Shown in pieces: positions 29,249-37,876 of a stretch of DNA of 64,000 bases (position 1 is its first letter; every line of letters starts with the position of its first letter). The DNA comes from Pseudomonas alcaliphila JAB1. Lineage in GTDB: Bacteria; Pseudomonadota; Gammaproteobacteria; Pseudomonadales; Pseudomonadaceae. The notes beneath the pieces are model-generated. The model was not told the origin of the DNA. It made no database searches and saw only the letters and a list, made by a program, of their open reading frames with translations. Position numbers and translations under genes: made by a program. The stretch is from assembly GCF_001941865.1 (NCBI RefSeq), contig NZ_CP016162.1:3719501-3783500 (forward strand), given 5' to 3'.

Positions 29249-30371
29249 TCTCCCAGCTGGCATCGCAACGATTGCGTCCGCCGCGCTTGGCCTGGTACAG
29301 CGCCTGATCGGCACGCTGCAGGGCTTCATCGAGATCGTCACCGGCAACCAGCAGCGTCATGCCGGCGGAGAGACTGAGATTGTCCACCTTCACGCCCACC
29401 GGCTCGGCCCTGGCAAAGGCTTCGCGCAGGCGCTCGCAGCAGGCGGTGAACTGGTCGGCATCGGTGTTGGGCAATAGCAGGACGAATTCCTCACCGCCGT
29501 AGCGGGCAATGATGTCGCCGTCACGCAGACAGGCACGGGCAACTGCGGCGAAGGTTTGTAGCACCCGGTCACCGGCAGCATGGCCATGAGCATCGTTGAT
29601 TCGTTTGAAATGGTCCAGGTCGATCAGCGCCAGGCCGTGATGTCGCCCGTGGTCCAGATGCTCCAGTTCACGGGTGGCCAGACGCAGGAAATGCCGGCGG
29701 TTGAACAGCCCGGTGAGTTCATCGGTAGCGACCAGGTCCTCGAGCTGGCGCATCATCCCGCGCAGGGTGTCCTGATGCGCCTGCAGAGCGAAGCGACGTT
29801 GGCGCATGCGCTTGCGCATGGCCTGCACGTAGCTGGAGAACAGGCACAGCCAGACCAGCAGGATGAACAGCACCCACACCTGCAACCAGGCCATGCTCGG
29901 GTCCACCAACTGCATGCGGTAGGCTTCGATCAGCACCATGGCAGTGAAGCCGAAGAAGGCGAAAGCGGCGCAGCGCACGAACGCCCGCGGCGGCAGCTGG
30001 AACACGCCGAACAGCAGGATCAGTACATAGAACACCATCATCACGCCGCGCGCGCTGTCGAACAGCGCCAGCACCGGCGGCTGCCACGCCAGTGCCACCA
30101 GCACCTGGGCTTCGGTCAGGCTCGGATCGTCACAACGCAGGTTACGGCCGGAAAGGAACAGCCAGAGGAACACCAATTGACTGCCGAACACGCCCAGGGT
30201 CAGCCAGGCGGCGGTGCTGATGGAACCGAGGAAAAGGCCATTGAACACGGCGAACCAGCAGACAAGCGCCATCATCGCGTAGGTAGCGAAGGCCATGGCG
30301 AAGCGTTTGAGCAGGAGGCTCTGCAGGCTGCGTTGGGTTTCCCGGCGAGTCATTGAGCTCATGGGCTCCAT
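29235..30371 (-). CDS. Membrane diguanylate cyclase (GGDEF), SadC-position gene
   Basis: Cyclic-di-GMP synthase of up to 378 residues: about six hydrophobic helices (residues 20-190), a basic linker MRKRMRQRR, then GGDEF with DLDHFKRIND, active-site GGEEF near residue 292 and an intact I-site RDGD. In P. aeruginosa the cyclase at this position (between the ferredoxin reductase and fumarase genes) is SadC, which promotes attachment. This protein is about 110 residues shorter than SadC as I remember it, so I do not assign the symbol. ATG codons at 30371, 30362 and 30353 compete, and none has a well-spaced ribosome binding site. Confidence 0.88.
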   Translation of the reverse strand: MEPMSSMTRRETQRSLQSLLLKRFAMAFATYAMMALVCWFAVFNGLFLGSISTAAWLTLGVFGSQLVFLWLFLSGRNLRCDDPSLTEAQVLVALAWQPPVLALFDSARGVMMVFYVLILLFGVFQLPPRAFVRCAAFAFFGFTAMVLIEAYRMQLVDPSMAWLQVWVLFILLVWLCLFSSYVQAMRKRMRQRRFALQAHQDTLRGMMRQLEDLVATDELTGLFNRRHFLRLATRELEHLDHGRHHGLALIDLDHFKRINDAHGHAAGDRVLQTFAAVARACLRDGDIIARYGGEEFVLLLPNTDADQFTACCERLREAFARAEPVGVKVDNLSLSAGMTLLVAGDDLDEALQRADQALYQAKRGGRNRCDASWENAGA

Positions 30372-30836
30372 CCCATACTGGCATCTGGCCGTACTCTACC
30401 CCTGTGATCACAAAAAACCTAGGCCGCGGTAGGAAACCGCTGAAAATCAGGCGAGCCAGTCAGCGCGGGAAAGAACAGGCGAAAACGCTCGCAGTCGCGC
30501 CCGAGGTTACTAGCTGCAAATGAGCATTCGACCAGGCTGACGTTCCGCCTGTTTTAACGTAGCGATGGCAATGCACGACTGCATGGATGCAGGAGGTAGA
30601 GCGACGCAGCAAGCCAAAGCCGAGGTCGCTTTGCCGGCGCCCGATAACCGCCCACTGCACTTGCCATCGACCTTCGGCTGCTGTGCCCGACGCGAGCGGG
30701 TGCGGTATACTGCCGCGCCTTTTTGGGCGGCTCTGAAGATATCGTCAAGGTGGTTTCCAGAGCTGCCCTTCCGCCGTTGCGCCGGGTCGTTGTCCGGCGC
30801 TTCCTTGTTGATGTTCCCTGATAGAGGAGCGCCCCA
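30372..30836. other. 465-bp intergenic region before fumarase
   Basis: No gene seen. Near the cyclase side is the palindrome TGTGATCACA (30403-30412). Nearer the fumarase gene, a -10-like TATACT (30706-30711) is followed by GCCGCGCC-TTTTTG-GGCGGC, which could fold in the leader. The middle (about 30560-30660) has no supported feature; short frames there lack ribosome binding sites. Confidence 0.6.
30706..30711 (+). promoter_or_regulatory. Probable -10 of the fumarase promoter
   Basis: TATACT preceded by TGCGG; no good -35. It implies a leader of about 120 bases before the ATG at 30837. Confidence 0.4.
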
Positions 30837-32360
30837 ATGACCGTGATCAAGCAGGACGACCTGATTCAGAGCGTCGCCGACGCACTGCAGTTCATCTCCT
30901 ATTACCACCCCGTCGACTTCATCCAGGCGATGCACGAGGCCTACCTGAAGGAAGAGTCGCCGGCCGCCAAGGACTCCATGGCGCAGATCCTGATCAACTC
31001 GCGCATGTGTGCCACCGGCCACCGCCCGATCTGCCAGGACACCGGCATCGTTACCGTGTTCATCAAGGTCGGCATGGACGTGCGCTGGGACGGCGCCACC
31101 ATGAGCGTCGACGACATGATCAACGAGGGCGTGCGTCGCGCCTACAACCTGCCGGGAAACGTCCTGCGCGCCTCGATCCTGGCCGACCCGGCAGGCGCGC
31201 GCAAGAACACCAAGGACAACACCCCGGCGGTGATCCACTACTCCATCGTTCCCGGTGACAAGGTGGAAGTGGACGTCGCGGCCAAGGGCGGCGGCTCCGA
31301 GAACAAGTCGAAGATGGCCATGCTCAACCCGTCCGACTCGATCGTCGACTGGGTGCTGAAGACCGTGCCGACCATGGGCGCCGGCTGGTGCCCGCCGGGC
31401 ATGCTCGGCATCGGCATCGGCGGTACTGCCGAAAAAGCGGCAGTGATGGCCAAGGAAGTGCTCATGGAGCACATCGACATCCACGAGCTGCAGGCTCGCG
31501 GCCCGCAAAACCGTATCGAAGAGCTGCGCCTGGAGCTGTTCGAGAAGGTCAACCAGTTGGGCATCGGTGCCCAGGGCCTGGGCGGCCTGACCACCGTGCT
31601 CGACGTGAAGATCATGGATTACCCAACCCACGCGGCTTCGCTGCCGGTGTGCATGATCCCCAACTGCGCCGCCACCCGTCACGCCCACTTCGTGCTCGAC
31701 GGCTCGGGCCCGGCCGAACTGGAAGCACCGGATCTGGACGCCTACCCGGAAATCGTCTGGGAAGCCGGCCCGAGCGCGCGCCGCGTCAACCTCGATACGC
31801 TGACCCCGGAAGACGTGCAGAGCTGGAAGCCGGGCGAGACCGTCCTGCTCAACGGCAAGATGCTCACCGGCCGCGACGCTGCGCACAAGCGCATGGTCGA
31901 CATGCTCAACAAGGGCGAGCAACTGCCGGTGGACCTCAAGGGTCGCTTCATCTATTACGTCGGCCCGGTCGATCCGGTCGGTGACGAAGTGGTTGGCCCG
32001 GCTGGCCCGACCACCGCCACGCGGATGGACAAGTTCACCCGGCAGATCCTCGAGCAGACAGGCCTGCTGGGCATGATCGGCAAGTCCGAGCGCGGCCCGA
32101 TCGCCATCGAGGCAATCAAGGACAACAAGGCCGTGTACCTGATGGCCGTCGGCGGCGCCGCCTACCTGGTGGCCCAGGCGATCAAGAAGTCCAAGGTGCT
32201 GGCCTTCGAAGAGCTCGGTATGGAAGCTATCTACGAGTTCGAAGTCAAAGACATGCCGGTGACCGTGGCCGTCGACACCAAAGGTGAGTCCGTGCACATC
32301 ACCGGCCCTGCGATCTGGAACAAGAAGATCGCCGAAAGCCTGGCGGTAGAAGTGAAGTAA
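30837..32360 (+). CDS. fumA: Fumarate hydratase, class I (4Fe-4S)
   Basis: Converts fumarate to malate in the TCA cycle using a 4Fe-4S cluster; 507 residues, the usual length. The N-terminal alpha domain has MCATGHRPICQDTGI near residue 58-70 with a cluster Cys, SLPVCMIPNCAATRH near 267-280 supplies others, and the C-terminal beta domain has GPTTATRMDKF near 388. GAGGAG lies 7 bases before the ATG. A terminator follows. It corresponds in position to PA4333. The cluster makes it sensitive to oxygen and iron shortage, so a stable class II FumC elsewhere is expected. Confidence 0.95.
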   Translation: MTVIKQDDLIQSVADALQFISYYHPVDFIQAMHEAYLKEESPAAKDSMAQILINSRMCATGHRPICQDTGIVTVFIKVGMDVRWDGATMSVDDMINEGVRRAYNLPGNVLRASILADPAGARKNTKDNTPAVIHYSIVPGDKVEVDVAAKGGGSENKSKMAMLNPSDSIVDWVLKTVPTMGAGWCPPGMLGIGIGGTAEKAAVMAKEVLMEHIDIHELQARGPQNRIEELRLELFEKVNQLGIGAQGLGGLTTVLDVKIMDYPTHAASLPVCMIPNCAATRHAHFVLDGSGPAELEAPDLDAYPEIVWEAGPSARRVNLDTLTPEDVQSWKPGETVLLNGKMLTGRDAAHKRMVDMLNKGEQLPVDLKGRFIYYVGPVDPVGDEVVGPAGPTTATRMDKFTRQILEQTGLLGMIGKSERGPIAIEAIKDNKAVYLMAVGGAAYLVAQAIKKSKVLAFEELGMEAIYEFEVKDMPVTVAVDTKGESVHITGPAIWNKKIAESLAVEVK

Positions 32361-32377
32361 GCGTCAACGCTGCAAAG

Positions 32378-32410
32378 CAGAAGCCCGGCCAAGTGCCGGG
32401 CTTCTGCGTT
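32378..32410 (+). terminator. Intrinsic terminator of fumarase gene
   Basis: CAGAAGCCCGGC-CAAGT-GCCGGGCTTCTG, a perfect 12-bp stem, then CGTTTTC; 17 bases after the stop. Confidence 0.9.
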
Positions 32411-32437
32411 TTCAGGCGCGACGCGTATCGCTCCTGG

Positions 32438-32511
32438 GTAGGAGCCGCGCCCCGCGGCGAATTGGCCCGTGCAAACGGCAGAGAAGCTTCGCCCCGGGGC
32501 GGTGCTCCTAC
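32438..32511. repeat. REP pair (BIME-like), copy A
   Basis: GTAGGAGCCGCGCCCCGCGGCGAA and its imperfect inverse TTCGCCCCGGGGCGGTGCTCCTAC face each other across about 26 bases. The same arrangement, with the same AAGCTTCGCCCCGGGG core, recurs at 46941-47013. This is the form of Pseudomonas REP doublets, mobilised by a RAYT transposase that is not in this window. Confidence 0.75.
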
Positions 32512-32520
32512 AGACTTGCG

Positions 32521-33885
32521 TCAATCCTCGCCCGAACCCTGCAACAGTTGCCGGCCACGCGCCAGGTAGCTGTCCATCTCCGCCTGCGGCACCATGCTGC
32601 CGCCGGTCGCCCATACCAAATGGGTCGCCTGCGCCATGCGCTGAGGAGTGAGGCCCATTCGCTGGCGATAGCCCTGCTGCTCGCCAAGCACCCGCAGCAC
32701 ACCCGGCATGCCGGCCAGGGCCGAAGGTTCGAGGCGCTGGCCCTCGGTCTGCTCCAACAACGCCAGGTAGCGGAACATCTGTTCATCGCTGACCGTGTAA
32801 TAACCATCGATCAGGCGCTGCATGGCGCGGCCGACGAAACCGGATGGCCGACCGACCGCCAGGCCATCGGCAGCCGTGCGGTTGTCGATGCCGAAATCCT
32901 GCACTGCCAGCTCCTCATGTCGGCCGGTGTGCACGCCGAGCAGCATGCACGGCGAATGCGTCGGTTCGGCGAACAGGCAGTGCACCGCGTCGCCGAACGC
33001 CAGCTTCAGTCCGAAGGCCACACCTCCCGGCCCGCCACCGACGCCGCAAGGCAGGTAGACGAAGAGCGGATGCTCGGCATCGACCACGACACCAGCCGCT
33101 GCCAGCTGCTGCTTGAGCCGTTCACCCGCCACCGCATAGCCGAGGAACAGGTGCCTGGAGTTCTCGTCATCGACGAAGTGGCAGCGCGGATCGGCCTCGG
33201 CCTGGCGGCGCCCCTGCTCCACCGCAACGCTGTAATCGCTGGCGTACTCGACCACGGTCACGCCATGGGCGCGCAGCTTGTCCTTCTTCCATTGGCGCGC
33301 ATCGGCGGACATATGCACGGTGGCCTGAAAGCCCAGACGTGCACTGATGATGCCGATGGACAGCCCCAAGTTGCCGGTAGAGCCGACGGCTACCTGATAG
33401 CTACCGAAGAAGGCGCGCATCGCGTCGCTGTCGAGGCAGGCGTAATCGTCCTCGAGGCTAAGCAACCCGGCAGCCAGTGCCAGGTCCTCGGCATGCTTGA
33501 GCACCTCGTAGATGCCGCCACGGGCCTTGATCGAACCGGAGATGGGCAGGTGGCTGTCGCGCTTGAGCCACAGCGCGCCGATCTCGCCGTCTGCCTGGGC
33601 CTCCTCACTGAGCAACGCGCGCATCTGCGGCACGGGCAGGATGTCCGATTCGATGATCCCGCCACTGGCGGCCGTCTGCGGGAACACTCGAGCCAGGTAG
33701 GGCGCGAAACGTGCGAGGCGCGCGCTGGCATCGGCCACGTCCGCAGCGCTCAAACCCACATCGCCCAGCGCCTCACTGACAGGTGCCACGGCCGGGTTGA
33801 ACCAGCTGGTTTCGCGCAGGGCGATCAGCTCGTCGAGCAGCGGATATTGCGCGCGCCATTGGGCAAGCGGCTGGCCAAGAATCAT
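32521..33885 (-). CDS. dsdA: D-serine ammonia-lyase
   Basis: PLP enzyme of 454 residues that degrades D-serine to pyruvate and ammonia. The PLP lysine is in SGSIKARGG near residue 118, the phosphate-binding loop is [11 protein letters not shown] near 168, and [16 protein letters not shown] near 278 is typical of DsdA. Its length fits the family (about 440-450). There is no dsdX permease or dsdC regulator next to it, so uptake and control must be elsewhere. It is divergent from the DUF1028 gene. Confidence 0.95.
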   Translation of the reverse strand: MILGQPLAQWRAQYPLLDELIALRETSWFNPAVAPVSEALGDVGLSAADVADASARLARFAPYLARVFPQTAASGGIIESDILPVPQMRALLSEEAQADGEIGALWLKRDSHLPISGSIKARGGIYEVLKHAEDLALAAGLLSLEDDYACLDSDAMRAFFGSYQVAVGSTGNLGLSIGIISARLGFQATVHMSADARQWKKDKLRAHGVTVVEYASDYSVAVEQGRRQAEADPRCHFVDDENSRHLFLGYAVAGERLKQQLAAAGVVVDAEHPLFVYLPCGVGGGPGGVAFGLKLAFGDAVHCLFAEPTHSPCMLLGVHTGRHEELAVQDFGIDNRTAADGLAVGRPSGFVGRAMQRLIDGYYTVSDEQMFRYLALLEQTEGQRLEPSALAGMPGVLRVLGEQQGYRQRMGLTPQRMAQATHLVWATGGSMVPQAEMDSYLARGRQLLQGSGED

Positions 33886-34024
33886 GCGGCGTTCCTCATT
33901 GCAGGCAGTTAACAGCGCCCATTAGATGATGCCTGTGGCCATCTGGCAAAGGCCGCGACAAGTAGCCAAGCGGAACGATACCCACCCAGACGAGGCCTAA
34001 CGCGGAAATTGCCAAGGAGTTGCC

Positions 34025-34699
34025 ATGACCTTTTCCATCATCGCCCGCTGCCCACGCAGCGGACAGTTCGGTGTCGCCGCGGCCACCGCCATGCCCGCCG
34101 TTGGCAAACTGCTCAGCCACGCTGCCGCTGGTGCGGGGGCGGCGGCGACCCAGGCGCAGGTCAACCCCTATCTGGGCCTGGATGGCCTGGCGCTGCTGCG
34201 CCAGGGGCTTTCGGCCTGGCAAGTACTGGAGCGCCTCAAAGCCACCGATCCCTGCATGGAACTGCGCCAATGCGCGTTGATCGACGCCCAGGGCGATACG
34301 GTCTGCTGGACCGGCGAAAAGTGCATTCCCTGGGCCGGTTCGCTGGCCGGCGAGCAGTTCTCCGTACAGGGCAATCGCCTGGTCGGCCCACAGGTGCTGG
34401 ATGCAGTAGCCGAAGCCTTTCGCCACGCTGAAAAGCGCCCGCTGATCGAACGCCTGATCGAAGCCCTGGCCGCTGGCGACCGCAGCGGCGGCGACCGTCA
34501 TGGCGAGTCGTCCGCAGTGATCTATGTGGTCGATCAGGAGGAGTATCCGCTGTGGGACATCCGCGTCGACCATCACCTCGACCCGGTGGCCGAGCTGCGC
34601 CGCCTGCACAGGGTATTCGCTCGCGAGGTGCTGCCAGAGATCCTCGCCATGCCGACACGCGATAATCCGGCGGGCCTGGCGGCGGAGGATTCGGTCTAG
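34025..34699 (+). CDS. DUF1028 (Ntn-hydrolase-like) protein
   Basis: Protein of 224 residues. MTFSIIARCPRSGQFGVAAATAMPAVG-type opening (FSI-AR...G--GVA-AT), TQAQVNPYLGLDGLALL and WTGEKCIPWAGSLAGEQFSVQGN are the family signatures; the fold resembles Ntn hydrolases. No reaction is established. Some members sit with amino-acid or peptide catabolism genes, and dsdA is its divergent neighbour (139-base gap). CAAGGAG lies 5 bases before the ATG. It ends overlapping zapE tail to tail by 4 bases. Confidence 0.88.
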   Translation: MTFSIIARCPRSGQFGVAAATAMPAVGKLLSHAAAGAGAAATQAQVNPYLGLDGLALLRQGLSAWQVLERLKATDPCMELRQCALIDAQGDTVCWTGEKCIPWAGSLAGEQFSVQGNRLVGPQVLDAVAEAFRHAEKRPLIERLIEALAAGDRSGGDRHGESSAVIYVVDQEEYPLWDIRVDHHLDPVAELRRLHRVFAREVLPEILAMPTRDNPAGLAAEDSV

Positions 34700-35832
34700 G
34701 CCTGCCGGCCAACAGGGGAGCCGAAACGCTCCAGTTGCATCTCACGCAGACGACTCAAGGTGCGGCGAAAGGCAAAACCGAGGTAGCCCTGGGTATAGAG
34801 CGCCTCAAGGGCCACCGCGGCCTCAATATACAGTGGCACGCGACGGTCGTAGCACTCGTCGACCAGGGCAATGAAGCGCCGCACTGCATCATCGTTGCGC
34901 GCCAGCGCCGGCAACTGCCGATCTCCGGCGTCGACCCGTTCGGCAGCATCCTCGGTGCCACGGGCGATACGTCCTTCACGTTGCTCGCCACCCAGGCATG
35001 GCACCTCGCCAAGCAGGATGGCCGGGAAGCGCTCGCACAATTTGATGAAATCCACCGCCGCCAATGGCTGCTCGCACAGATCGTGGAAACGGCACCAGAG
35101 CGCGGCCGGGCTTTGACCGAGGGTCACCACGCTGCGATGGGCCAGCTCCACTGGTTCACGGCCAATGACCTGCCCCTCGCTCAAGCGGGCGAACAGCTCG
35201 CCCAGAGCCTGCGGCTGTTGCACCCAATAACGCTGAACCTCGGCACCGGGATGCAGGCGGTGATCCTGCTCGCCGTCCACCGCCACCACCTGCATATGCG
35301 CCTCGAGCGCGGCGATCGCCGGCAGAAAGCGCTCGCGGTTGTAGCCATCGGCATACAGCTGATCGGGCGGCTGGTTGGAGGTCGCTACCAGCACCACGCC
35401 CTGCTCCACCACCAGGCTGAGCAGGCGGCCGAGCAGCATGGCATCACCGATGTCGCTGACGAACAGCTCGTCGAAGCACAGCACACGCACCTCGCGCCCC
35501 AACTCCTCGGCCAACAGACGCAGCGGGTCAGCATTGCCAGTGAGCTGAAACTGACGACGATGCACCCACTGCATGAAGTGATGGAAATGCTGCCGCCGCG
35601 CCGGCACCCGCAAGGCGTTGTAAAAGCTGTCCATCAGCCAGGTCTTGCCGCGCCCGACCGGCCCCCAGAGGTACACGCCGAGCGGGCGCTCGCCGCGATG
35701 CACAGCCTCATGACAGTGCTGCAGCGCCTCGACCGCACGGTGCTGCGCAGCATCGGCGACAAAACCACCCACTAGTGCACGGCGATAAGCGGCCAGCGGC
35801 GAGTCCGGCGCTCCCCGCTCGAAGCCGCTCAA
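34696..35832 (-). CDS. zapE: Cell division ATPase ZapE (AFG1-like)
   Basis: AAA-type ATPase of 378 residues that associates with the division machinery in E. coli. Walker A GPVGRGKTWLMD near residue 57, FHHFMQWVH near 83, Walker B VLCFDELFVSDIGDAMLL near 117 and ATSNQPPDQLY near 150 are the family marks. The start appears to be TTG at 35832, sharing TTGA with the stop of the nitrilase gene, so it is translationally coupled; no in-frame ATG fits the N-terminus. It is the last gene of a GNAT-nitrilase-zapE operon. Confidence 0.9.
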   Translation of the reverse strand: MSGFERGAPDSPLAAYRRALVGGFVADAAQHRAVEALQHCHEAVHRGERPLGVYLWGPVGRGKTWLMDSFYNALRVPARRQHFHHFMQWVHRRQFQLTGNADPLRLLAEELGREVRVLCFDELFVSDIGDAMLLGRLLSLVVEQGVVLVATSNQPPDQLYADGYNRERFLPAIAALEAHMQVVAVDGEQDHRLHPGAEVQRYWVQQPQALGELFARLSEGQVIGREPVELAHRSVVTLGQSPAALWCRFHDLCEQPLAAVDFIKLCERFPAILLGEVPCLGGEQREGRIARGTEDAAERVDAGDRQLPALARNDDAVRRFIALVDECYDRRVPLYIEAAVALEALYTQGYLGFAFRRTLSRLREMQLERFGSPVGRQA

Positions 35833-36713
35833 CGCAGCACCAGCCGGCCGTCATCGAACTGCCGCGGCCAGTCGCGACGGGTGAACACCTGGCCCTGCTC
35901 GCGCACGCGGCGCACCTCAGCCAGATCCAGTTCGCAGATCAGCCAATGGCTACGCGTGGGGCACAGCTCCTCGCTCTCGGCGACGATGCCGCTGGCCGGC
36001 ATGCCGTAGTCCGACGGCACGTACAGCGAAGCGCGGCCGTAGCCTTCGTCGAGCGAAGGCGACCAGGGTGCCAGACCCACGGTAGGCGAATGCAGCACGG
36101 CGATCTGGTTCTCCAGCGCGCGGGCCTGAGCGCCGATGCGCACGCGGTGAAAGCCGGCCACGGTGTCGGTGCAACTGGGGGCGAGAATCAGATCAACGCC
36201 CGCCTCGGCCAGGGTATGCGCCAGCAAGGGGAATTCGTTGTCGTAGCAGATCAGGATGCCCAGCTTGCCCAGCGCGGTATCGAACACCTTCAGCCCGCTA
36301 CCCGCCGCGATATGCCACTGCTCCAGCTCGAAGCGGGTCATGATCAGCTTGTCCTGAGCGCCCAGGCAGCCGTCCGGACCGAACAGCCAGGCGCGGTTGC
36401 GGTAGATTCCGTCGTCGTCCAGCACCGCTACGGAACCGGCTTGCAGGTAGATCTTCAACCTCCGCGCCAGGCTCTCGCACAACGCCAGCCAGCGTGGCAG
36501 CAGCGGCTGGATGCCGGCGATGGATCCGTGCAGGTCACCACGCTCGGCTTCCGGCAACTGGCCGGTCAGCACCAGGCCGGCATATTCCGGCAGCAGCAAC
36601 AGTTCAGCGCCCTGCCCGGCCGCTTCCTCACACAGGGTGGTGAGGTGCTCGGCGTAGGCCTCCCAGGTGGTGAACAGCTCGATGTGGTACTGGCAGGCGG
36701 CAACCTTGATCAT
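35829..36713 (-). CDS. Carbon-nitrogen hydrolase (nitrilase superfamily)
   Basis: Amidase-type enzyme of 294 residues with the complete Glu-Lys-Cys triad: Glu in LLLLPEYAG near residue 46, Lys in GAQDKLIMTRFE near 122 and Cys in ILICYDNEFP near 157. The substrate is unknown. AAGGAG lies 8 bases before the ATG at 36713. That ATG overlaps the stop of the GNAT gene (ATGA), and its own stop overlaps the zapE start. GNAT-nitrilase pairs recur in pseudomonads and suggest an acylated or amidated small molecule handled by both. Confidence 0.9.
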   Translation of the reverse strand: MIKVAACQYHIELFTTWEAYAEHLTTLCEEAAGQGAELLLLPEYAGLVLTGQLPEAERGDLHGSIAGIQPLLPRWLALCESLARRLKIYLQAGSVAVLDDDGIYRNRAWLFGPDGCLGAQDKLIMTRFELEQWHIAAGSGLKVFDTALGKLGILICYDNEFPLLAHTLAEAGVDLILAPSCTDTVAGFHRVRIGAQARALENQIAVLHSPTVGLAPWSPSLDEGYGRASLYVPSDYGMPASGIVAESEELCPTRSHWLICELDLAEVRRVREQGQVFTRRDWPRQFDDGRLVLR

Positions 36714-37300
36714 GGGGCAAGCTCCTTCAACCAGAACGACATGGGCTTGGCCGATTCTTCGGCTTCGTCCAGGTCGCGCCAGTGGTACTGGGTGTGCAAT
36801 TCGGGGTGATGACGGTAGCCGCGGCGTGCCCAGAAGGCATCCAGCGGCTGGTAGTCGGCTGGCCGGCGCGGGTGGTCGGCCGGGCGCTGCACGGCGCAGA
36901 ACGCGCACCAGTCGAAGCGACCCAGCGTATGCGCATGGGCCTCGCGCTCGGCAAAGAAACGCACACCCAGACCGCGCCCGCGCCAGGCTGGCAACACCAC
37001 CGACTCGGCGCAGTAGAAGATCCGCGCCGGGTTCCAGCCCGCGGCAACGAACGGCTGCTGGAATTCCTCGGTTTCATCCTGCAGCGGCAGCGCGGTGGAA
37101 GCGCCTACTACCTGACCGGCGTCGAGTACCAGTACGCACAGGCTATCGGCACTGCGCACATAGGTGGCCAGGTACTCGGCCTCATAGTCGAGGTTGCCGT
37201 CATAGAGGTAGGGAAACTCGCGGAACACCTGGATGCGCAGACGCGCGAGGTCGTCGATATGGGGTTCGATCTCCGCTCCCCGCAGCAGTCGGATATCCAT
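36710..37300 (-). CDS. GNAT-family N-acetyltransferase
   Basis: Acetyl-CoA-dependent acyltransferase of 196 residues. The acetyl-CoA loop is VVLPAWRGRGLGVRFF near residues 101-116 (R/QxxGxG/A). The acceptor side is unusual for a simple GNAT and includes FDWCAFCAVQRP. It is the first gene of the operon with the nitrilase and zapE, overlapping the nitrilase start by 4 bases. The acceptor is not predictable. Confidence 0.87.
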   Translation of the reverse strand: MDIRLLRGAEIEPHIDDLARLRIQVFREFPYLYDGNLDYEAEYLATYVRSADSLCVLVLDAGQVVGASTALPLQDETEEFQQPFVAAGWNPARIFYCAESVVLPAWRGRGLGVRFFAEREAHAHTLGRFDWCAFCAVQRPADHPRRPADYQPLDAFWARRGYRHHPELHTQYHWRDLDEAEESAKPMSFWLKELAP

Positions 37301-37411
37301 TGCAGTCGCTCGCCAGCAACAGGGTGACGCCAGTAGCTATACCAGCGGTAAACGGCGAACTTATCATGCGGGCCAACCAACCACTAACCACGCTACGAAA
37401 GGAACTTAGCC

Positions 37412-37810
37412 ATGACCGCCACCGAACTGGTTCAGGCCTACTACGCCGCCTTCAATGCCGGCGACATGCCCGCCTTTCTCGACCTGCTGGCCGACGACGT
37501 GGTGCACGACATCAACCAGGGTGAACGCCAAGTCGGCAAGGCCACCTTCGCCACTTTCATGGACAAGATGAACCGCTGCTACCGCGAACGCCTGACCGAC
37601 ATCGTGGTGATGCAGAACGCCGAAGGCAGCCGCGCCGCCGCCGAATTCATCGTGCATGGCGAATACCTGGCCGACGACGAAGGCCTGCCGCCGGCCAACG
37701 GCCAGACCTACGCGCTGCCGGCCGGCGCCTTCTTCGAGATCAAGCACGGCAAGGTGGCGCGCATCAGCAACTACTACAACCTCAATGACTGGGTTGCGCA
37801 GGTCGGCTGA
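37412..37810 (+). CDS. NTF2-like (SnoaL/ketosteroid-isomerase-fold) protein
   Basis: Cytoplasmic protein of 132 residues with the cone-shaped NTF2 fold. The sequence has the polyketide-cyclase/SnoaL style: LVQAYYAAFNAGDMPAFLDLLADDVVHDIN, then FFEIKHGKVARISNYYNL near the end. It could be an isomerase or only a binding protein. AAAGGAA lies 7 bases before the ATG. It is divergent from the GNAT operon, separated by 111 bases. Confidence 0.85.
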   Translation: MTATELVQAYYAAFNAGDMPAFLDLLADDVVHDINQGERQVGKATFATFMDKMNRCYRERLTDIVVMQNAEGSRAAAEFIVHGEYLADDEGLPPANGQTYALPAGAFFEIKHGKVARISNYYNLNDWVAQVG

Positions 37811-37876
37811 ACATCCTCAGGCTCGGGGCCGAGCCTGGCAGCCGCTCGGTGCCCTGATGCACAACCCCCTCCCAGC

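Noticed and set aside
30403..30412. TGTGATCACA as a Vfr/CRP site
   Set aside because: The two half-sites lack the 6-base spacer of TGTGA-N6-TCACA.
30510..32297. 595-residue open frame antisense to the fumarase gene
   Set aside because: Same artefact: His/Asp/Val-rich text with no domain, opposite a fully conserved enzyme.
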